From the NCBI GenBank assembly GCA_002294185.1, contig DBFD01000041.1, positions 11,308 to 68,168 on the forward strand: a stretch of 56,861 bases of DNA. Reading direction: 5' to 3'. This document shows positions 36,726-46,548 of the stretch, piece by piece. Source of the stretch: Paracoccus sp. UBA889 (lineage in GTDB: Bacteria; Pseudomonadota; Alphaproteobacteria; Rhodobacterales; Rhodobacteraceae). The notes beneath the pieces were generated by a model, which saw nothing but the letters and a program-made list of their open reading frames with translations, ran no database searches and had not been told where the DNA came from. Made by a program: the position numbers and the translations under genes. The first letter of the stretch is position 1. Each line of letters opens with the position of its first letter.

Positions 36726-37822
36726 TGGACAAGATGCCGAAATGGGCCGACGTGATCCTGACGCCGCTGATTTCGCTGGTTCTGGCCATGGCGATTTCGG
36801 CCCTCGTGATCCTGGCCATCGGCGAAAGCCCCGCCGCGGCCCTGAAGACGATGGTCGATGGCGCGCTTGGATCCAGCTATGGCTGGGGCTTCACGCTGTA
36901 TTACACGACGAATTTCATCTTCACCGGCCTTGCCGTCGCGGTGGCCTATCACGCGCGCCTGTTCAATATCGGCGGCGAAGGTCAGGCGATGATGGGGGGG
37001 CTGGGCGTCGCGCTGGTCCTGCTGTCGGTGCCGCTGCCTCACTGGCTGCTGGCCCTGCCCGCCGCGATGATCGGCGCGGCCCTGTTCGGCGCGGCATGGG
37101 CGCTGATCCCGGCATGGCTTCAGGCGAAGCGCGGCAGTCATATCGTGATCACCACGATCATGTTCAACTTCATCGCCGCGGCCCTGCTGAATTATGTCCT
37201 GGTCAACATCCTGCGGCCGGTCGGCAGCATGGACCCGGCCTCGGCCCGGTTCCCCGAAAGCACCTATCTTCCGGCGCTGACCGACATCGCCGCGGCGATC
37301 GGAATCCAATGGGGCAAGAACACGCCGGTCAACATCACCTTCCTGATCGCGATCCTGGCCTGCCTGCTGGTCTGGCTGCTGATCTGGCGGACGCGCCTGG
37401 GATACGAGATCCGCGCCCTCGGCCGGTCCGAGCCGGGCGCGCTCTATGCCGGCATCAGCCCGGTGCGCATCATCGTGATCGCGATGCTGATCTCGGGCGG
37501 TCTGGCGGGACTGATGGCGATCAACAACGTCATGGGCGAAAGCGAAAGGCTGGTGTTGAACGCGGTCGAGGGTGCGGGCTTCATCGGCATCGCCGTGGCC
37601 CTGATGGGCCGCAACCATCCTTTCGGTGTCTTTCTGGCCGCGCTTCTCTTCGGCTTTCTTTATCAGGGCGGAGGGGAGCTGGCGCTGTGGACCAGTATCC
37701 CGCGCGAATTGATTGTCGTCATCCAGGCGCTGGTGATCCTGTTCACCGGCGCGCTGGACAACATGGTGCGGATGCCGCTGGAGCGGATGTTCCTCGCGCT
37801 GCGCAAGCGGAGGGCTGCATGA
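36725..37822 (+). CDS. Nucleoside ABC importer permease 1 (NupB/YufP type)
   Basis: This 365-residue inner-membrane protein of the BPD_transp_2 family has about eight to ten helices. Signatures include ARLFNIGGEGQAMMGGLG, HIVITTIMFNFIAAALLNYVL, EIRALGRSEPGALYAGI and GAGFIGIAVALMGRNHPFG. The last is the coupling-region motif facing the ATPase. It overlaps the ATPase gene by one base and the next permease by four, as expected for a fixed 1:1 complex. Confidence 0.94.
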   Translation: MDKMPKWADVILTPLISLVLAMAISALVILAIGESPAAALKTMVDGALGSSYGWGFTLYYTTNFIFTGLAVAVAYHARLFNIGGEGQAMMGGLGVALVLLSVPLPHWLLALPAAMIGAALFGAAWALIPAWLQAKRGSHIVITTIMFNFIAAALLNYVLVNILRPVGSMDPASARFPESTYLPALTDIAAAIGIQWGKNTPVNITFLIAILACLLVWLLIWRTRLGYEIRALGRSEPGALYAGISPVRIIVIAMLISGGLAGLMAINNVMGESERLVLNAVEGAGFIGIAVALMGRNHPFGVFLAALLFGFLYQGGGELALWTSIPRELIVVIQALVILFTGALDNMVRMPLERMFLALRKRRAA

Positions 37823-38787
37823 TGGATTTCAACACCGTCCTGCAGATCCTCGACAGCGCCGTGCGGCTGATGACGCCGCTGCTGCTGGCCTGCCTGGCGG
37901 GGCTTTATTCCGAACGATCCGGCGTGTTCGATATCGGCCTTGAAGGGAAGATGCTGATGGCCGCCTTCACCGCCGCCTCGGTCGCCTATGCGACGGGCAG
38001 CGCATGGCTGGGCCTTCTGGCCGGTATCGGCGGGTCGATGGCGATGTCGCTGATCCACGGCCTCGCCTCGATCACCTTCATGGGAAACCAGCTGATTTCC
38101 GGTGTGGCGATCAATTTCCTGGCTTCGGGGATGACCGTTCTGCTGGGCCAGAAGATTTTCGGCCTCGGCGGACGGACGCCGTCGCTGCAAGGCGCCGCCC
38201 GCTTTCAGGAAATCACCCTGCCGCTGGCCGATACGCTTGGTCAGGTGCCGGTCATCGGACCGATCTATGCGCAGCTCATTTCGGGACACTCGATCCTGGT
38301 CTATGTGGCCTTCCTGGCAGTGCCGCTGACCTGGTGGGTGCTGTTTCGCACCCGTTTCGGCCTGCGCCTGCGCGCGGTGGGCGAAAACCCCGCCTCGGTC
38401 GATACGGCCGGCGTGTCGGTGACGCGGCTGCGCTATGCCGCCATCGGCATCTGCGGCGTCCTGACCGGCATCGCCGGCGCCTATCTTGCCACCAGCCTCT
38501 CGGCGGGCTTCGTCAAGGAAATGACGGCGGGGCGGGGGTTCATCGCGCTGGCGGCGCTGATCTTTGCCAAATGGCGGCCCTGGGGGGCGCTTGGCGCGAC
38601 CTTCCTGTTCGGGCTTCTGGAAGCCATCGCCAACCGCTATCCCAATCTGGATCTCGGCATCGTCACGGTGCCGTCGATGTTCATGAACGCGCTGCCCTAT
38701 ATCCTGACCGTGATCATCCTCGCGGGCTTTGTCGGTCGCGCCATCCCGCCCCGCGCGGGCGGAGAACCCTATGTCAAGGAACGCTGA
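37819..38787 (+). CDS. Nucleoside ABC importer permease 2 (NupC/YufQ type)
   Basis: This 322-residue membrane protein of the same family as its upstream neighbour starts at ATG 37819 (a second ATG follows directly). Motifs are MTPLLLACLAGLYSERSGV, FDIGLEGKMLMAAF, NQLISGVAINFLASG, RLRAVGENPASVDTAG and RGFIALAALIFAKWRPWG. The two permeases probably form a heterodimer. Its end overlaps the start of the phosphorylase gene by 17 bases. Confidence 0.94.
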   Translation: MMDFNTVLQILDSAVRLMTPLLLACLAGLYSERSGVFDIGLEGKMLMAAFTAASVAYATGSAWLGLLAGIGGSMAMSLIHGLASITFMGNQLISGVAINFLASGMTVLLGQKIFGLGGRTPSLQGAARFQEITLPLADTLGQVPVIGPIYAQLISGHSILVYVAFLAVPLTWWVLFRTRFGLRLRAVGENPASVDTAGVSVTRLRYAAIGICGVLTGIAGAYLATSLSAGFVKEMTAGRGFIALAALIFAKWRPWGALGATFLFGLLEAIANRYPNLDLGIVTVPSMFMNALPYILTVIILAGFVGRAIPPRAGGEPYVKER

Positions 38788-39577
38788 ACTTGCCGCCCTG
38801 ATCCGGTCGCGCGCCGGTGCGGCGGCGCCCGAATACGGCTTCATCCTGGGCTCTGGCCTCGGCCACCTGTCGGCGCAGGTAGACGGCACCGCCATTCCCT
38901 ATGACGAACTGCCGGGCTTTCCCCATGCGGGCGTATCGGGCCATGTCCCGCACCTGGTGATCGGCGATCTCGAGGGGCGCCGCGTCGCGGTCTTCGGGGG
39001 ACGCGCCCATTACTACGAATCGGGCCGCGCGGATGCGATGCGTCTGCCGCTGGAGGTGCTGGCCGAGCTTGGCTGCGACCGGCTGATCTTGACCAACGCG
39101 GCCGGATCGCTGCGCGCCGACATTCCGCCCGGCGGGTTGATGCTGCTGAACGACCATATCGCCTTTGCCGGAACCAACCCACTGATCGGAGAAGGCACCG
39201 ATGCCCGCTTCGTGCCCATGACCCGGGCGCATGATCCCGAAATCCGCGCCGGACTTGGCGCCGCGGCGCGCGACGAGGGTGTCGATCTGCCCGAGGGCGT
39301 CTATTGCTGGTTCTCGGGCCCCAGCTTCGAAACCCCCGCGGAAATCCGCGCCGCGCGGACGCTGGGCGCCGACGCAGTCGGCATGTCCACGGTGCCGGAA
39401 ATCATCCTGGGACGGTTTCTCGGGCTGCGCTGCGCGGCGATTTCGGTCATCACCAATATGGGCGCGGGCCTGTCGGACGAGGCGATCAGCCACGAACACA
39501 CCAAGGCCATGGCCCCGCAGGGCGCCGCGAAACTGGAGGCGGTGCTGCGCCGCTTCCTGCGCGATCGGCACGGATGA
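38771..39577 (+). CDS. purine-nucleoside phosphorylase
   Basis: This 268-residue class II (trimeric) phosphorylase splits purine nucleosides with phosphate into base and ribose-1-phosphate. Visible motifs are GSGLGHLSAQV, LPGFP, GVSGHVPHLVIG, FGGRAHYYESG, LTNAAGSL, FSGPSFETPAEIRAART and GMSTVPEIILGR, with the later SVITNMGAGL. It ends the importer operon, making uptake and first-step salvage one unit. Exact naming (punA, xapA or deoD-like) is left open. Confidence 0.95.
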   Translation: MSRNAELAALIRSRAGAAAPEYGFILGSGLGHLSAQVDGTAIPYDELPGFPHAGVSGHVPHLVIGDLEGRRVAVFGGRAHYYESGRADAMRLPLEVLAELGCDRLILTNAAGSLRADIPPGGLMLLNDHIAFAGTNPLIGEGTDARFVPMTRAHDPEIRAGLGAAARDEGVDLPEGVYCWFSGPSFETPAEIRAARTLGADAVGMSTVPEIILGRFLGLRCAAISVITNMGAGLSDEAISHEHTKAMAPQGAAKLEAVLRRFLRDRHG

Positions 39578-39681
39578 CATTTTGCCATTCCGGTTCCGGG
39601 CGCGACGTTCTGCGCCGGCACAACGGCAGGGGTCGCGGCGGCTTTCATATCCCCGTCGCCCTGCCAGGACCAAACGCTCTT

Positions 39682-40734
39682 TCAGAGGCGAAGACCGGCC
39701 AGGGCAGCCTCGACCGCCGCCGCCGCCGCATCCGTGTCGCGCAGATCATCCAGCGCAACGACCGCCCGTTCGCGCTGCGCATAGCGCGAACGGTGTTTCC
39801 GATAGCGCGGATCGTAATGGTCGCGCATCAGCCCCTCGGCCAGTTCCACCCAGGCACCGGCCTCTGCCAGCGCCTGCCATGTCGCGATGCGTTCGGCCGG
39901 ATGCTGCCGGGACAAGGCCGCGATGATCGCCGCCAGCCGTTCGGAATCGGCGACCACATCGGCATAGTCGCGGGCCGAATAGGCTGCCCGCGCCGCGACC
40001 GGGACATCCAGCCTAATGCGGGGCGCCGCGCAGATCGCCTGCCACATCGCCTTCGGGACCGAGATCTGTCCGATCCGGCTGCTTTCGGCCTCGACCATCA
40101 CAGGGCGGCCGGGATCCAGCCCCTCGATCGCGATGGCCAGACGGCTCTCGAACCATTTCTGGCTGGGCTGACCGCCCTCGATCGCCCCGAACAGGCTGCC
40201 GCGGTGGCGCGCCAGACCTTCCAGATCGATCACCTGAACGCCGCGCATGGCCAGCCGGTGCAGGATTGCCGTCTTGGCGCTGCCGGTATTGCCGTCCAGA
40301 ACCACGACAGGCGCGGCGACCGGCCCGTTCTGCACGCGATCCACGACCAGCCCGCGCCACGCCTTGTAGCCGCCTTCCAGGCGCGCCACGCGCCAGCCGA
40401 TCTGCGACAGGATCGTCTGAAAGCTGCCTGAACGCTGCCCGCCGCGCCAGCAATAGACCAGCGGCCGCCAGCCGCCGCCGCGATCGGACAGCGGACCCGC
40501 CAGATGCCTCGCGGCGTTGGCGGCGACCAGGGCCGCACCCATCCTGCGCGCGTCAAAGGGTGATACCTGCTTGTAGATCGTGCCGACCTCGATCCTTTCG
40601 GCATCGTCCAGAACCGGCAGGTTGATCGCGCCGGGCAGATGATCCTCGGCATATTCGGCGGGGGCGCGGACATCGATGATGTTGTCAAACCCGGCAAAAG
40701 CCGGATCGGCAACGCAAGCGGGCTTCAGTATCAA
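39682..40734 (-). CDS. mnmH: tRNA 2-selenouridine synthase
   Basis: MnmH (SelU) replaces sulfur by selenium in mnm5s2U34 of tRNAs through a geranylated intermediate. The 350-residue product has an N-terminal rhodanese domain with Cys95 in CWRGGQRS (95-102) and a C-terminal P-loop domain GNTGSAKT (148-155). No selD or selA is visible in the window. It starts one base after the stop of the L,D-transpeptidase gene and is convergent with the phosphorylase gene. Confidence 0.95.
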   Translation of the reverse strand: MILKPACVADPAFAGFDNIIDVRAPAEYAEDHLPGAINLPVLDDAERIEVGTIYKQVSPFDARRMGAALVAANAARHLAGPLSDRGGGWRPLVYCWRGGQRSGSFQTILSQIGWRVARLEGGYKAWRGLVVDRVQNGPVAAPVVVLDGNTGSAKTAILHRLAMRGVQVIDLEGLARHRGSLFGAIEGGQPSQKWFESRLAIAIEGLDPGRPVMVEAESSRIGQISVPKAMWQAICAAPRIRLDVPVAARAAYSARDYADVVADSERLAAIIAALSRQHPAERIATWQALAEAGAWVELAEGLMRDHYDPRYRKHRSRYAQRERAVVALDDLRDTDAAAAAVEAALAGLRL

Positions 40735-40735
40735 G

Positions 40736-41299
40736 TCAGTAGACGTAAACGGGTGTTCCCACCGGAACCCGATCGAACAGGCTCATCACCGATTCGTTGC
40801 GCATCCGGATACATCCGTTGGAGACCGCGCGACCGATCGAGCCCGGCTCGGTCGTGCCGTGGATGCGGATCGCGGTATCCTGACCCTTCGCGTTATAGAG
40901 ATACAGCGCGCGCGCCCCAAGCGGATTGGTGGGCCCGCCCGGCATGCCGCCCGCCCATCTGGCATATTGACCCGGATTGCGCTTGATCATGTCCTGCGTG
41001 GGCGTCCAGCTGGGCCATTCGACCTTGCGGCCGATACGGGCACGGCCCTTCCAGACCAGTTCGGCCTTGCCGACGGCCACGCCATAGCGGATCGCCCGTC
41101 CCGGCGCGATCACATGATAAAGAAAGAAGTCGTCACTGACGACGACGATGCTGCCGACCTCGAAATCGTTGCGGATGGCGACTTCTGTCGGCGCATAGGG
41201 GTCGCGGGTCGAAGCCGGCGCGGTGACAGCCTGCGCCAGTCCCAGCGACGGGGCGGCGATCAGCGGCAAGGCCAGCGACATCAACTGACGGCGGTTCAT
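40736..41299 (-). CDS. L,D-transpeptidase (YkuD family)
   Basis: This 187-residue exported enzyme cross-links peptidoglycan or attaches proteins to it. The N-terminus MNRRQLMSLALP, with twin Arg, ends in AQA near residue 24 and looks like a Tat- or Sec-type signal. The YkuD active site has His147 in IHGTTEPGSIG and Cys163 in SNGCIRM. GGMPGGPTNPLGARALYLY is the standard binding-loop wording. ATG 41299 is preferred over in-frame 41308 and 41431. It is divergent from tesA across 141 bases. Confidence 0.92.
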   Translation of the reverse strand: MNRRQLMSLALPLIAAPSLGLAQAVTAPASTRDPYAPTEVAIRNDFEVGSIVVVSDDFFLYHVIAPGRAIRYGVAVGKAELVWKGRARIGRKVEWPSWTPTQDMIKRNPGQYARWAGGMPGGPTNPLGARALYLYNAKGQDTAIRIHGTTEPGSIGRAVSNGCIRMRNESVMSLFDRVPVGTPVYVY

Positions 41300-41440
41300 G
41301 GCGATCATTTCCTGCAGGCTGCTCGGGTTCGTCTTTTCCTTGTCTGAATACAGCAAAAGAGGGGCATCCTGCAACTGATCTGCACGCATCTGACGTATTC
41401 GTGGCTTGATTCGCGGCCCGCCGGGCGACATTCCGCTGTC

Positions 41441-42127
41441 ATGACATCACGCCACCTCCCCCGCCCCGATCGCCGCCGCGTCCTTGCCATGGCGGCTGCG
41501 GGCGCGGTCGCAATGCCCGCGCGCCTGTCGGCTCGGCCTGCCGGTCCAAGCATCCTCGCCTTCGGGGACAGCCTGACCGCGGGCTTCGGTCTGCCGCCCG
41601 AAGAGGGGTTGGTTCCCGTGCTGTCGGACTGGCTGGCGCGGCGCGGAACGCCCGCGCGGCTGACCAATGCCGGGCTATCGGGCGAGACGACTTATGGCGG
41701 CCGGGTGCGGATCAACTGGGCGCTGCGCGGTGGCGCCGATGCGGTGATGGTCGAGTTGGGCGGCAATGACATGCTTCTGGGCTGGACCGCCGCGCGGGCC
41801 GAGGCCAATCTGGATGCGATCCTCTCGAAGGCCACGGCGCGCGGCCGTCCCGTTCTTCTGATCGGCATCAGCGCCCCGGCCGGGGCGCGCGAATGGCGAC
41901 GGGCCTGGGCCGGGCTGTGGCCGCGCCTCGCCCGCCGTCACGGCACGCTGTTGCTGCCCGATCTCTATGCACCGCTGGCTGCGATCGCCCGCGACGACCG
42001 GGCGCCGCTGTTGCAGCGCGACGGCATCCACCCGTCGTCACAGGGTATCAGGCTGATCGTCGATCACCTGGGACCGAAGGTGCAGGATCTGGTGGCGGCG
42101 ACGCGCGCCGCACAGGCCCCGGGCTAG
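41441..42127 (+). CDS. tesA: TesA-like SGNH hydrolase (arylesterase/lysophospholipase)
   Basis: This 228-residue exported hydrolase has a basic, twin-Arg N-terminus (RPDRRRVLAMAA) suggesting Tat export. The SGNH blocks are Ser44 in AFGDSLTAGFG, Gly81 in GLSGETT, Asn109 in LGGNDML, and Asp194/His197 in DGIHPSS. Family members cleave thioesters and esters such as acyl-CoA and lysophospholipids. It ends before the rpmB terminator, which points the other way. Confidence 0.9.
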   Translation: MTSRHLPRPDRRRVLAMAAAGAVAMPARLSARPAGPSILAFGDSLTAGFGLPPEEGLVPVLSDWLARRGTPARLTNAGLSGETTYGGRVRINWALRGGADAVMVELGGNDMLLGWTAARAEANLDAILSKATARGRPVLLIGISAPAGAREWRRAWAGLWPRLARRHGTLLLPDLYAPLAAIARDDRAPLLQRDGIHPSSQGIRLIVDHLGPKVQDLVAATRAAQAPG

Positions 42128-42212
42128 CGCCAGGATCCGCGGGCATCCGCGTCTGCATCACAGGCCAGGACTACGGAAGGCGTGAGGACGCCCTATTAGC
42201 TGGCGCACAGTC

Positions 42213-42234
42213 AAAAGCCCCGCCGAAGCGGGGC
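42213..42234 (-). terminator. Rho-independent terminator of rpmB
   Basis: On the minus strand GCCCCGC and GCGGGGC (42217-42223 with 42228-42234) form a 7-bp stem with a TTCG loop followed by TTTT. It lies 24 bases after the rpmB stop. Confidence 0.85.
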
Positions 42235-42258
42235 CGATCGGGCCACAATGGCCAGGGC

Positions 42259-42558
42259 TCAGGCCTGCAGTTCCGCCGGGCCGTCCTTCTTGGCAATCTC
42301 GCGCTTCAGCTTCAGCGCGCGGGCCGACAGATCGCCATCCTTCGCGCGGGCCAGGAATTCGTCCAGCCCGCCGCGATGATCGACCGAGCGCAGGGCCGCG
42401 GCCGAGATCCGCAGAGAATAGCTGCGGCCCATCTTCTCCGAGGTCAGCGTGACGTCGTTCAGGTTCGGCAGGAACCGGCGACGGGTTCTGTTGTTGGCGT
42501 GGCTGACATTGTTGCCGGTCATCGGGCCTTTGCCGGTCAGTTCGCAGACGCGCGACAT
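42259..42558 (-). CDS. rpmB: 50S ribosomal protein L28
   Basis: This 99-residue ribosomal protein begins [25 protein letters not shown]-like wording (first 20 residues conserved in alphaproteobacteria), followed by [12 protein letters not shown] and [21 protein letters not shown]. Its single Cys at position 5 replaces the zinc-binding set seen in some L28 proteins. AAGGA precedes ATG 42558; the ORF upstream to 42690 is only the leader. It has its own strong promoter (42662-42690) and terminator, so it is a monocistronic unit. Confidence 0.97.
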   Translation of the reverse strand: MSRVCELTGKGPMTGNNVSHANNRTRRRFLPNLNDVTLTSEKMGRSYSLRISAAALRSVDHRGGLDEFLARAKDGDLSARALKLKREIAKKDGPAELQA

Positions 42559-42866
42559 GATGTTGATCCTTCGTCTCAGCTTGGCGGGCGTTCCCGACGG
42601 ATGGGTCCGGCCCAATTGACAAGGGCGCCGCGAGGCAGCGCCCGGAAATTCCGTTCGCGGGTGATTACAGCGACGCCCCGCCTTCGTCAACCCCCCTGAG
42701 ACATCGGCCGCGACGCGATCGGTCCGGATCGGTCAAGGGTCTGCGTCCTTGCAGGCATGTCGCAGCTGACCGATCGGACCGGGAATACCGGGCGCTTGCG
42801 GCATCCCGAAGACCGAACGGCACCGGCGGCGCGCCGGCCGGGATGGGACGCGGAAAAAGCCTTGAA
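42559..42866. other. Intergenic region between rpmB and ada
   Basis: These 308 bases carry the rpmB leader of about 95 bases and its promoter, then about 170 bases after the promoter up to the ada stop. I find no coding frame there and no clear ada terminator. Confidence 0.6.
42662..42690 (-). promoter_or_regulatory. Promoter of rpmB
   Basis: Read on the minus strand: TTGACG (42690-42685), exactly 17 bases, TAATCA (42667-42662). This is the best consensus housekeeping promoter in the window, and the start site would lie about 95 bases before the rpmB ATG. Confidence 0.65.
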
Positions 42867-43913
42867 TCAGGCATAGGCGGCCTCGATCCGGATCAGCTTT
42901 TCCTTGCGCCACAATCCGCCCGCATAGCCGGTCATGCGGCCGTCGGCACCGATGACGCGGTGGCAGGGCACGATCAGGGCCAGCCGGTTGGTCGCGTTGG
43001 CACGGGCCACGGCGCGAACGGCCGAAGGGCGACCGATCTGCCCGGCCAGCGCCGCATAGCTGCGAGTCTCGCCGGCCGGTATTCTCTGCAAGCCGCGCCA
43101 GACCTGCTGCTGGAAATCGGTGCCGTGCAGATGGACGGGTATCGAGAAGCGCGGATCGCGGCCCTCGAAATAGGCGGCAAGCTGGGCCTGGGTCTGGTCG
43201 ATAACGGCGTTCCGGCCCAGACCGATCCGACCGCCGACATGGGCCGACAGGCGGCGCAGCCCCTGGCGCAGCGCCTTGCGATCGGTGAATTCCAGCAGAT
43301 GCAGGGACCGGTCGTCGGCAATGGCGATCATGCCGCCCAGCGGCGTCTCGATCCAATCGGCGCGCAGATCCGCAGGCCCGCGCCAGCGATGCGGTGAATG
43401 GCCGAAAAGCCGGGCAAAGGCATTGCGGAACCCGGAAGCCGATTCGAATCCGGCATCAAGCTGTGCCTCGATCATCGGCGATCCCTCCTTCAACGCCTGC
43501 ATCCCGCCCAGGATCCGCCGCTCGCGGGCCATGGCCAGAAAACTCTGCCCGAAATGCCGCTTGAAGGCCCGACGCACGGTCGAGGGGTCGAACCCCAGTG
43601 ATACCAGATCGCCCTCGGACCAGCGCCGTCCCGGATCGGCGCCAAGCCGCGCCACCAGATCTCGGACCAGCGGTTCGCCCTCGGCGCTCAGACCTGCGGG
43701 GTGGCAGCGCCGGCAGGGACGGAAACCCGCCGCCATCGCGTCCTCGGGCCGGCTGAACCAGCGGCAATTGCGCGCCAGAGGCTTGCGCGCCGGGCAGGTC
43801 AGCCGGCAGAAGATCCCGGTCGTGGTAACGCCGACCAGGGCGCGTCCCTCGAAGGTCGCATCGCGCGCGATCAGCGCGGCATAGAGCGTATCGGCTTCGG
43901 GCAGATCCAGCAT
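42867..43913 (-). CDS. ada: Bifunctional DNA alkylation repair protein/regulator Ada
   Basis: Ada takes methyl groups from phosphotriesters onto its N-terminal zinc cysteine and from O6-methylguanine onto its C-terminal cysteine, then activates the adaptive response. The 348-residue product has zinc ligands Cys36, 40, 67 and 70 (FCRLTC, CRRC), an AraC-type helix-turn-helix (about 85-180) and Cys317 in VPCHRV. ATG 43913 with AAGGA before it fits the E. coli length of 354; the ORF extension to 44057 does not. GCTAGA 26 bases upstream may be its -10 box. Confidence 0.95.
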   Translation of the reverse strand: MLDLPEADTLYAALIARDATFEGRALVGVTTTGIFCRLTCPARKPLARNCRWFSRPEDAMAAGFRPCRRCHPAGLSAEGEPLVRDLVARLGADPGRRWSEGDLVSLGFDPSTVRRAFKRHFGQSFLAMARERRILGGMQALKEGSPMIEAQLDAGFESASGFRNAFARLFGHSPHRWRGPADLRADWIETPLGGMIAIADDRSLHLLEFTDRKALRQGLRRLSAHVGGRIGLGRNAVIDQTQAQLAAYFEGRDPRFSIPVHLHGTDFQQQVWRGLQRIPAGETRSYAALAGQIGRPSAVRAVARANATNRLALIVPCHRVIGADGRMTGYAGGLWRKEKLIRIEAAYA

Positions 43914-43980
43914 GGCGACATCCTTTCCCCTACTTTCTTCTAGCCGATTCGGCGCGGCTTCGGGACACCAAAACGGGCGT

Positions 43981-44955
43981 CTATTTCCCGTCCTCCCGGT
44001 GCAGACGATCCAGCATCCGCGCCGCCGCCAGACCCGGCGGCAGATCGCCCGCGGCAACCGCCTCGCCCAGCCTGTCCAGTTCCTTTCGCAACCGGGGCTG
44101 ATTCAACCGCGCCAGAAGGCCGGCGCGCACATCGGCCATGAACCAGTGACGGGCCTGCTGCGCCCGGTTCCGGTCGAAATGCCCGTTCTTGCGCCGCCAA
44201 TCGGCAAGTTGCCGGATTTGCGCCCAGGCTTCGTCCAGCCCGTCGCCCGTCGCGGCCGAGACGGGCAGCGCCTTGGGAAAACCCTCGGGATCCTGCGGTC
44301 GCTTGCGCAGCAGGCGCAGGGCGCCCGCGTAGTCGGCGACGGTGCGTCGCGCCGTGGCCAGCAGGTCGCCATCCGCCTTGTTGACAAGGATCAGGTCGGC
44401 CATCTCCATGATGCCGCGCTTGACGCCCTGCAATTCGTCGCCGCCGGCGGGCGCCAGCAGCAGCACGAACAGATCCGACATCTCGGCCACCATCGTCTCG
44501 GACTGGCCCACGCCGACCGTCTCGATCAGGACCAGATCGTAACCTGCGGCCTCGCAAAGCCGGATCGCCTCGCGCGTGCGGCGCGCGACGCCGCCCAGCT
44601 CGCGACTGGCGGGCGTGGGCCGGATGAAGGCTTTCGGGTCGCGTGACAGACGTTCCATCCGGGTCTTGTCGCCAAGGATCGAGCCGCCCGAACGCGCCGA
44701 AGAAGGATCGACGGCGAGAACCGCGACCTTCATCCCCTGTCCGGTCAGCATCGTGCCGAAAGCCTCGATGAAGGTGGATTTTCCGACGCCGGGCGTGCCC
44801 GACAGTCCGATCCGCAAGGCCGTTCGTTCGGGCAGCCGCGCAATCAGATCCGTAGCCTGCGCGCGATGATCCGCGCGCGTCGATTCGATCAGGGTGATCG
44901 CGCGTGACAAGGCGCGCCGGTCTCCGCCTGTCAATCCGTCGAGAAGTTCGTCCAT
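43981..44955 (-). CDS. meaB: Methylmalonyl-CoA mutase-associated GTPase MeaB
   Basis: MeaB is a G3E GTPase that protects and reloads adenosylcobalamin-dependent methylmalonyl-CoA mutase. The 324-residue product has Walker [10 protein letters not shown] (53-61), [22 protein letters not shown], the switch region ETVGVGQSE and VNKADGD as the guanine motif. ATG 44955 is the normal start; the frame continues to 45027 through the intergenic repeat. No mutase subunit is adjacent. It is 67 bases upstream of ada on the same strand. Confidence 0.95.
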   Translation of the reverse strand: MDELLDGLTGGDRRALSRAITLIESTRADHRAQATDLIARLPERTALRIGLSGTPGVGKSTFIEAFGTMLTGQGMKVAVLAVDPSSARSGGSILGDKTRMERLSRDPKAFIRPTPASRELGGVARRTREAIRLCEAAGYDLVLIETVGVGQSETMVAEMSDLFVLLLAPAGGDELQGVKRGIMEMADLILVNKADGDLLATARRTVADYAGALRLLRKRPQDPEGFPKALPVSAATGDGLDEAWAQIRQLADWRRKNGHFDRNRAQQARHWFMADVRAGLLARLNQPRLRKELDRLGEAVAAGDLPPGLAAARMLDRLHREDGK

Positions 44956-44972
44956 GCAGCACCGTGGCAGGC

Positions 44973-45025
44973 GGGGGCCGACTGCCCCCGCACCCCCGTG
45001 GATATTTGCACCAAGGCAAAATGCC
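44973..45025. repeat. Palindromic intergenic repeat, copy B
   Basis: GGGGGC (44973-44978) and GCCCCC (44984-44989) form a hairpin around CGACT. The tail CCCCCGTGGATATTTGCACC and then AAGGCAAAA follow (44993-45021). It is built like copy A at 9230-9290 and lies between the divergent meaB and serS genes. Confidence 0.65.
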
Positions 45026-45113
45026 AAGCGCGCGCAACGCGCCGGGCATGGGATGATGCAGCGGCTGGCGGTGGCCTGCGGGAGGTATTCGAAGACCGGA
45101 TCAGGCGACGGGC

Positions 45114-45142
45114 TTTTGTCCGGCGCGGGCTTGGGTTAGGCA
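45114..45142 (+). promoter_or_regulatory. Possible serS promoter
   Basis: TTTTGT (45114-45119), 17 bases, TAGGCA (45137-45142) within GGTTAGGCA. The match is weak, but spacing and the TAGG form agree with other promoters in the window; the leader would be about 24 bases. Confidence 0.25.
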
Positions 45143-45172
45143 AATCTCAGACATTTTGCCACGGTGAGTCCC

Positions 45173-46465
45173 ATGCATGACATTCGCGCCATTCGCGACA
45201 ATCCCGACGGTTTCGAAGCCGCGCTGCAACGACGCGGCCTGTCAGGCGTGACCGAGGCCATCCTGGCCCTCGATGGCGAGCGCAGGGCCAAGATCGCCGA
45301 GGCCGAGACAGCGCAGGCCGAACAGAACCGCGCCAGCAAGGAAGTGGGCGCCGCCAAAAGCCGCGGCGAGACGACCGAATTCGAACGCCTGCGCGCGCTG
45401 GTGGCCGAAAAGAAGACCGATGTGGCACGAATGCAGGCCGAGGCCGCGGCGCTGGACGGGCGCCTGCGGGACATGCTTCTGGGGGTGCCGAACCTGCCGC
45501 TGGAGAATGTGCCCGATGGCGCCGACGAAAATGACAATGTCGAACTGCATCGTCGCGGGACGCCGCGCCGGTTCGACTTTGGCCCGGTCGAGCATTTCGA
45601 GATCGCCGGTGTCCGGCCCGGCATGGATTTCGAGACGGCGGCGAAGTTGTCGGGCAGCCGCTTCGTGATGCTGAAGGGCGCGGTGGCGCGCCTGCATCGT
45701 GCGCTGGCCCAATTCATGCTGGATCTGCATGTGACCAGAAACGCCCTGCAAGAGACCTGGACGCCGGTCCTGGTGCTGGAGGACATGATGGTCGGCACCG
45801 GCCAACTGCCCAAATTCGGCGACGACAGCTATCAGACGCGCGACGGCTATTGGCTGATTCCCACGGCCGAGGTGACGCTGACGAACATTGTCCACGGCGA
45901 TCTGGTCGATCAGGCCAGCCTGCCGCGCCGCATGGTCGCCCACAGCCAGTGTTTCCGGTCCGAGGCGGGCAGCGCAGGCCGCGACACCACGGGGATGCTG
46001 CGCCAGCACCAGTTCGAGAAGGTCGAGATGGTCTCGATCACCGATGCCGACAGCGGTCTGGCCGAACATGCCCGCATGACGCGCTGTGCCGAATCGGTGC
46101 TGGAGGCGCTGGACCTGCCCTATCGGACCATCGTGCTGTGCACCGGAGACATGGGTTTCAGTGCCCGCATTACCCACGACATCGAGGTCTGGCTGCCCGG
46201 CCAGGATCGCTATCGCGAAATCAGCAGCGTCAGCTATTGCGGCGATTTCCAGGCGCGCCGGATGAATGCCCGCTATCGCCCGGAGGGCGGCGGGAAGCCG
46301 GAATTCGTCCACACGCTGAATGGGTCGGGTCTGGCCGTGGGCCGGACACTGATCGCCGTGCTGGAAAACGGTCAGCAGCCCGATGGATCCGTCGATCTGC
46401 CCGCCGCGCTTCATCCCTATCTGGGCGGGGCGAGCCGGCTGAGCGCCGACGGCACGTTGGCCTGA
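45173..46465 (+). CDS. serS: serine--tRNA ligase
   Basis: This class II synthetase charges tRNA-Ser. The 430-residue product has the N-terminal coiled-coil arm (about 30-105; [14 protein letters not shown]) that grips the long variable arm of tRNA-Ser. Motif 2 is [21 protein letters not shown] and motif 3 is near the end ([15 protein letters not shown]). ATG 45173 gives the standard [11 protein letters not shown] start; GTG at 45164 is in frame. It is divergent from meaB. Confidence 0.96.
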   Translation: MHDIRAIRDNPDGFEAALQRRGLSGVTEAILALDGERRAKIAEAETAQAEQNRASKEVGAAKSRGETTEFERLRALVAEKKTDVARMQAEAAALDGRLRDMLLGVPNLPLENVPDGADENDNVELHRRGTPRRFDFGPVEHFEIAGVRPGMDFETAAKLSGSRFVMLKGAVARLHRALAQFMLDLHVTRNALQETWTPVLVLEDMMVGTGQLPKFGDDSYQTRDGYWLIPTAEVTLTNIVHGDLVDQASLPRRMVAHSQCFRSEAGSAGRDTTGMLRQHQFEKVEMVSITDADSGLAEHARMTRCAESVLEALDLPYRTIVLCTGDMGFSARITHDIEVWLPGQDRYREISSVSYCGDFQARRMNARYRPEGGGKPEFVHTLNGSGLAVGRTLIAVLENGQQPDGSVDLPAALHPYLGGASRLSADGTLA

Positions 46466-46548
46466 GCGGTCTTCCCGGCGCGAGGGCGGTGCCGGGCGGC
46501 AAAGCGGCGGCAGCGAAACAAATTCGCCCGCCGCCGCGTTCTGCCGCC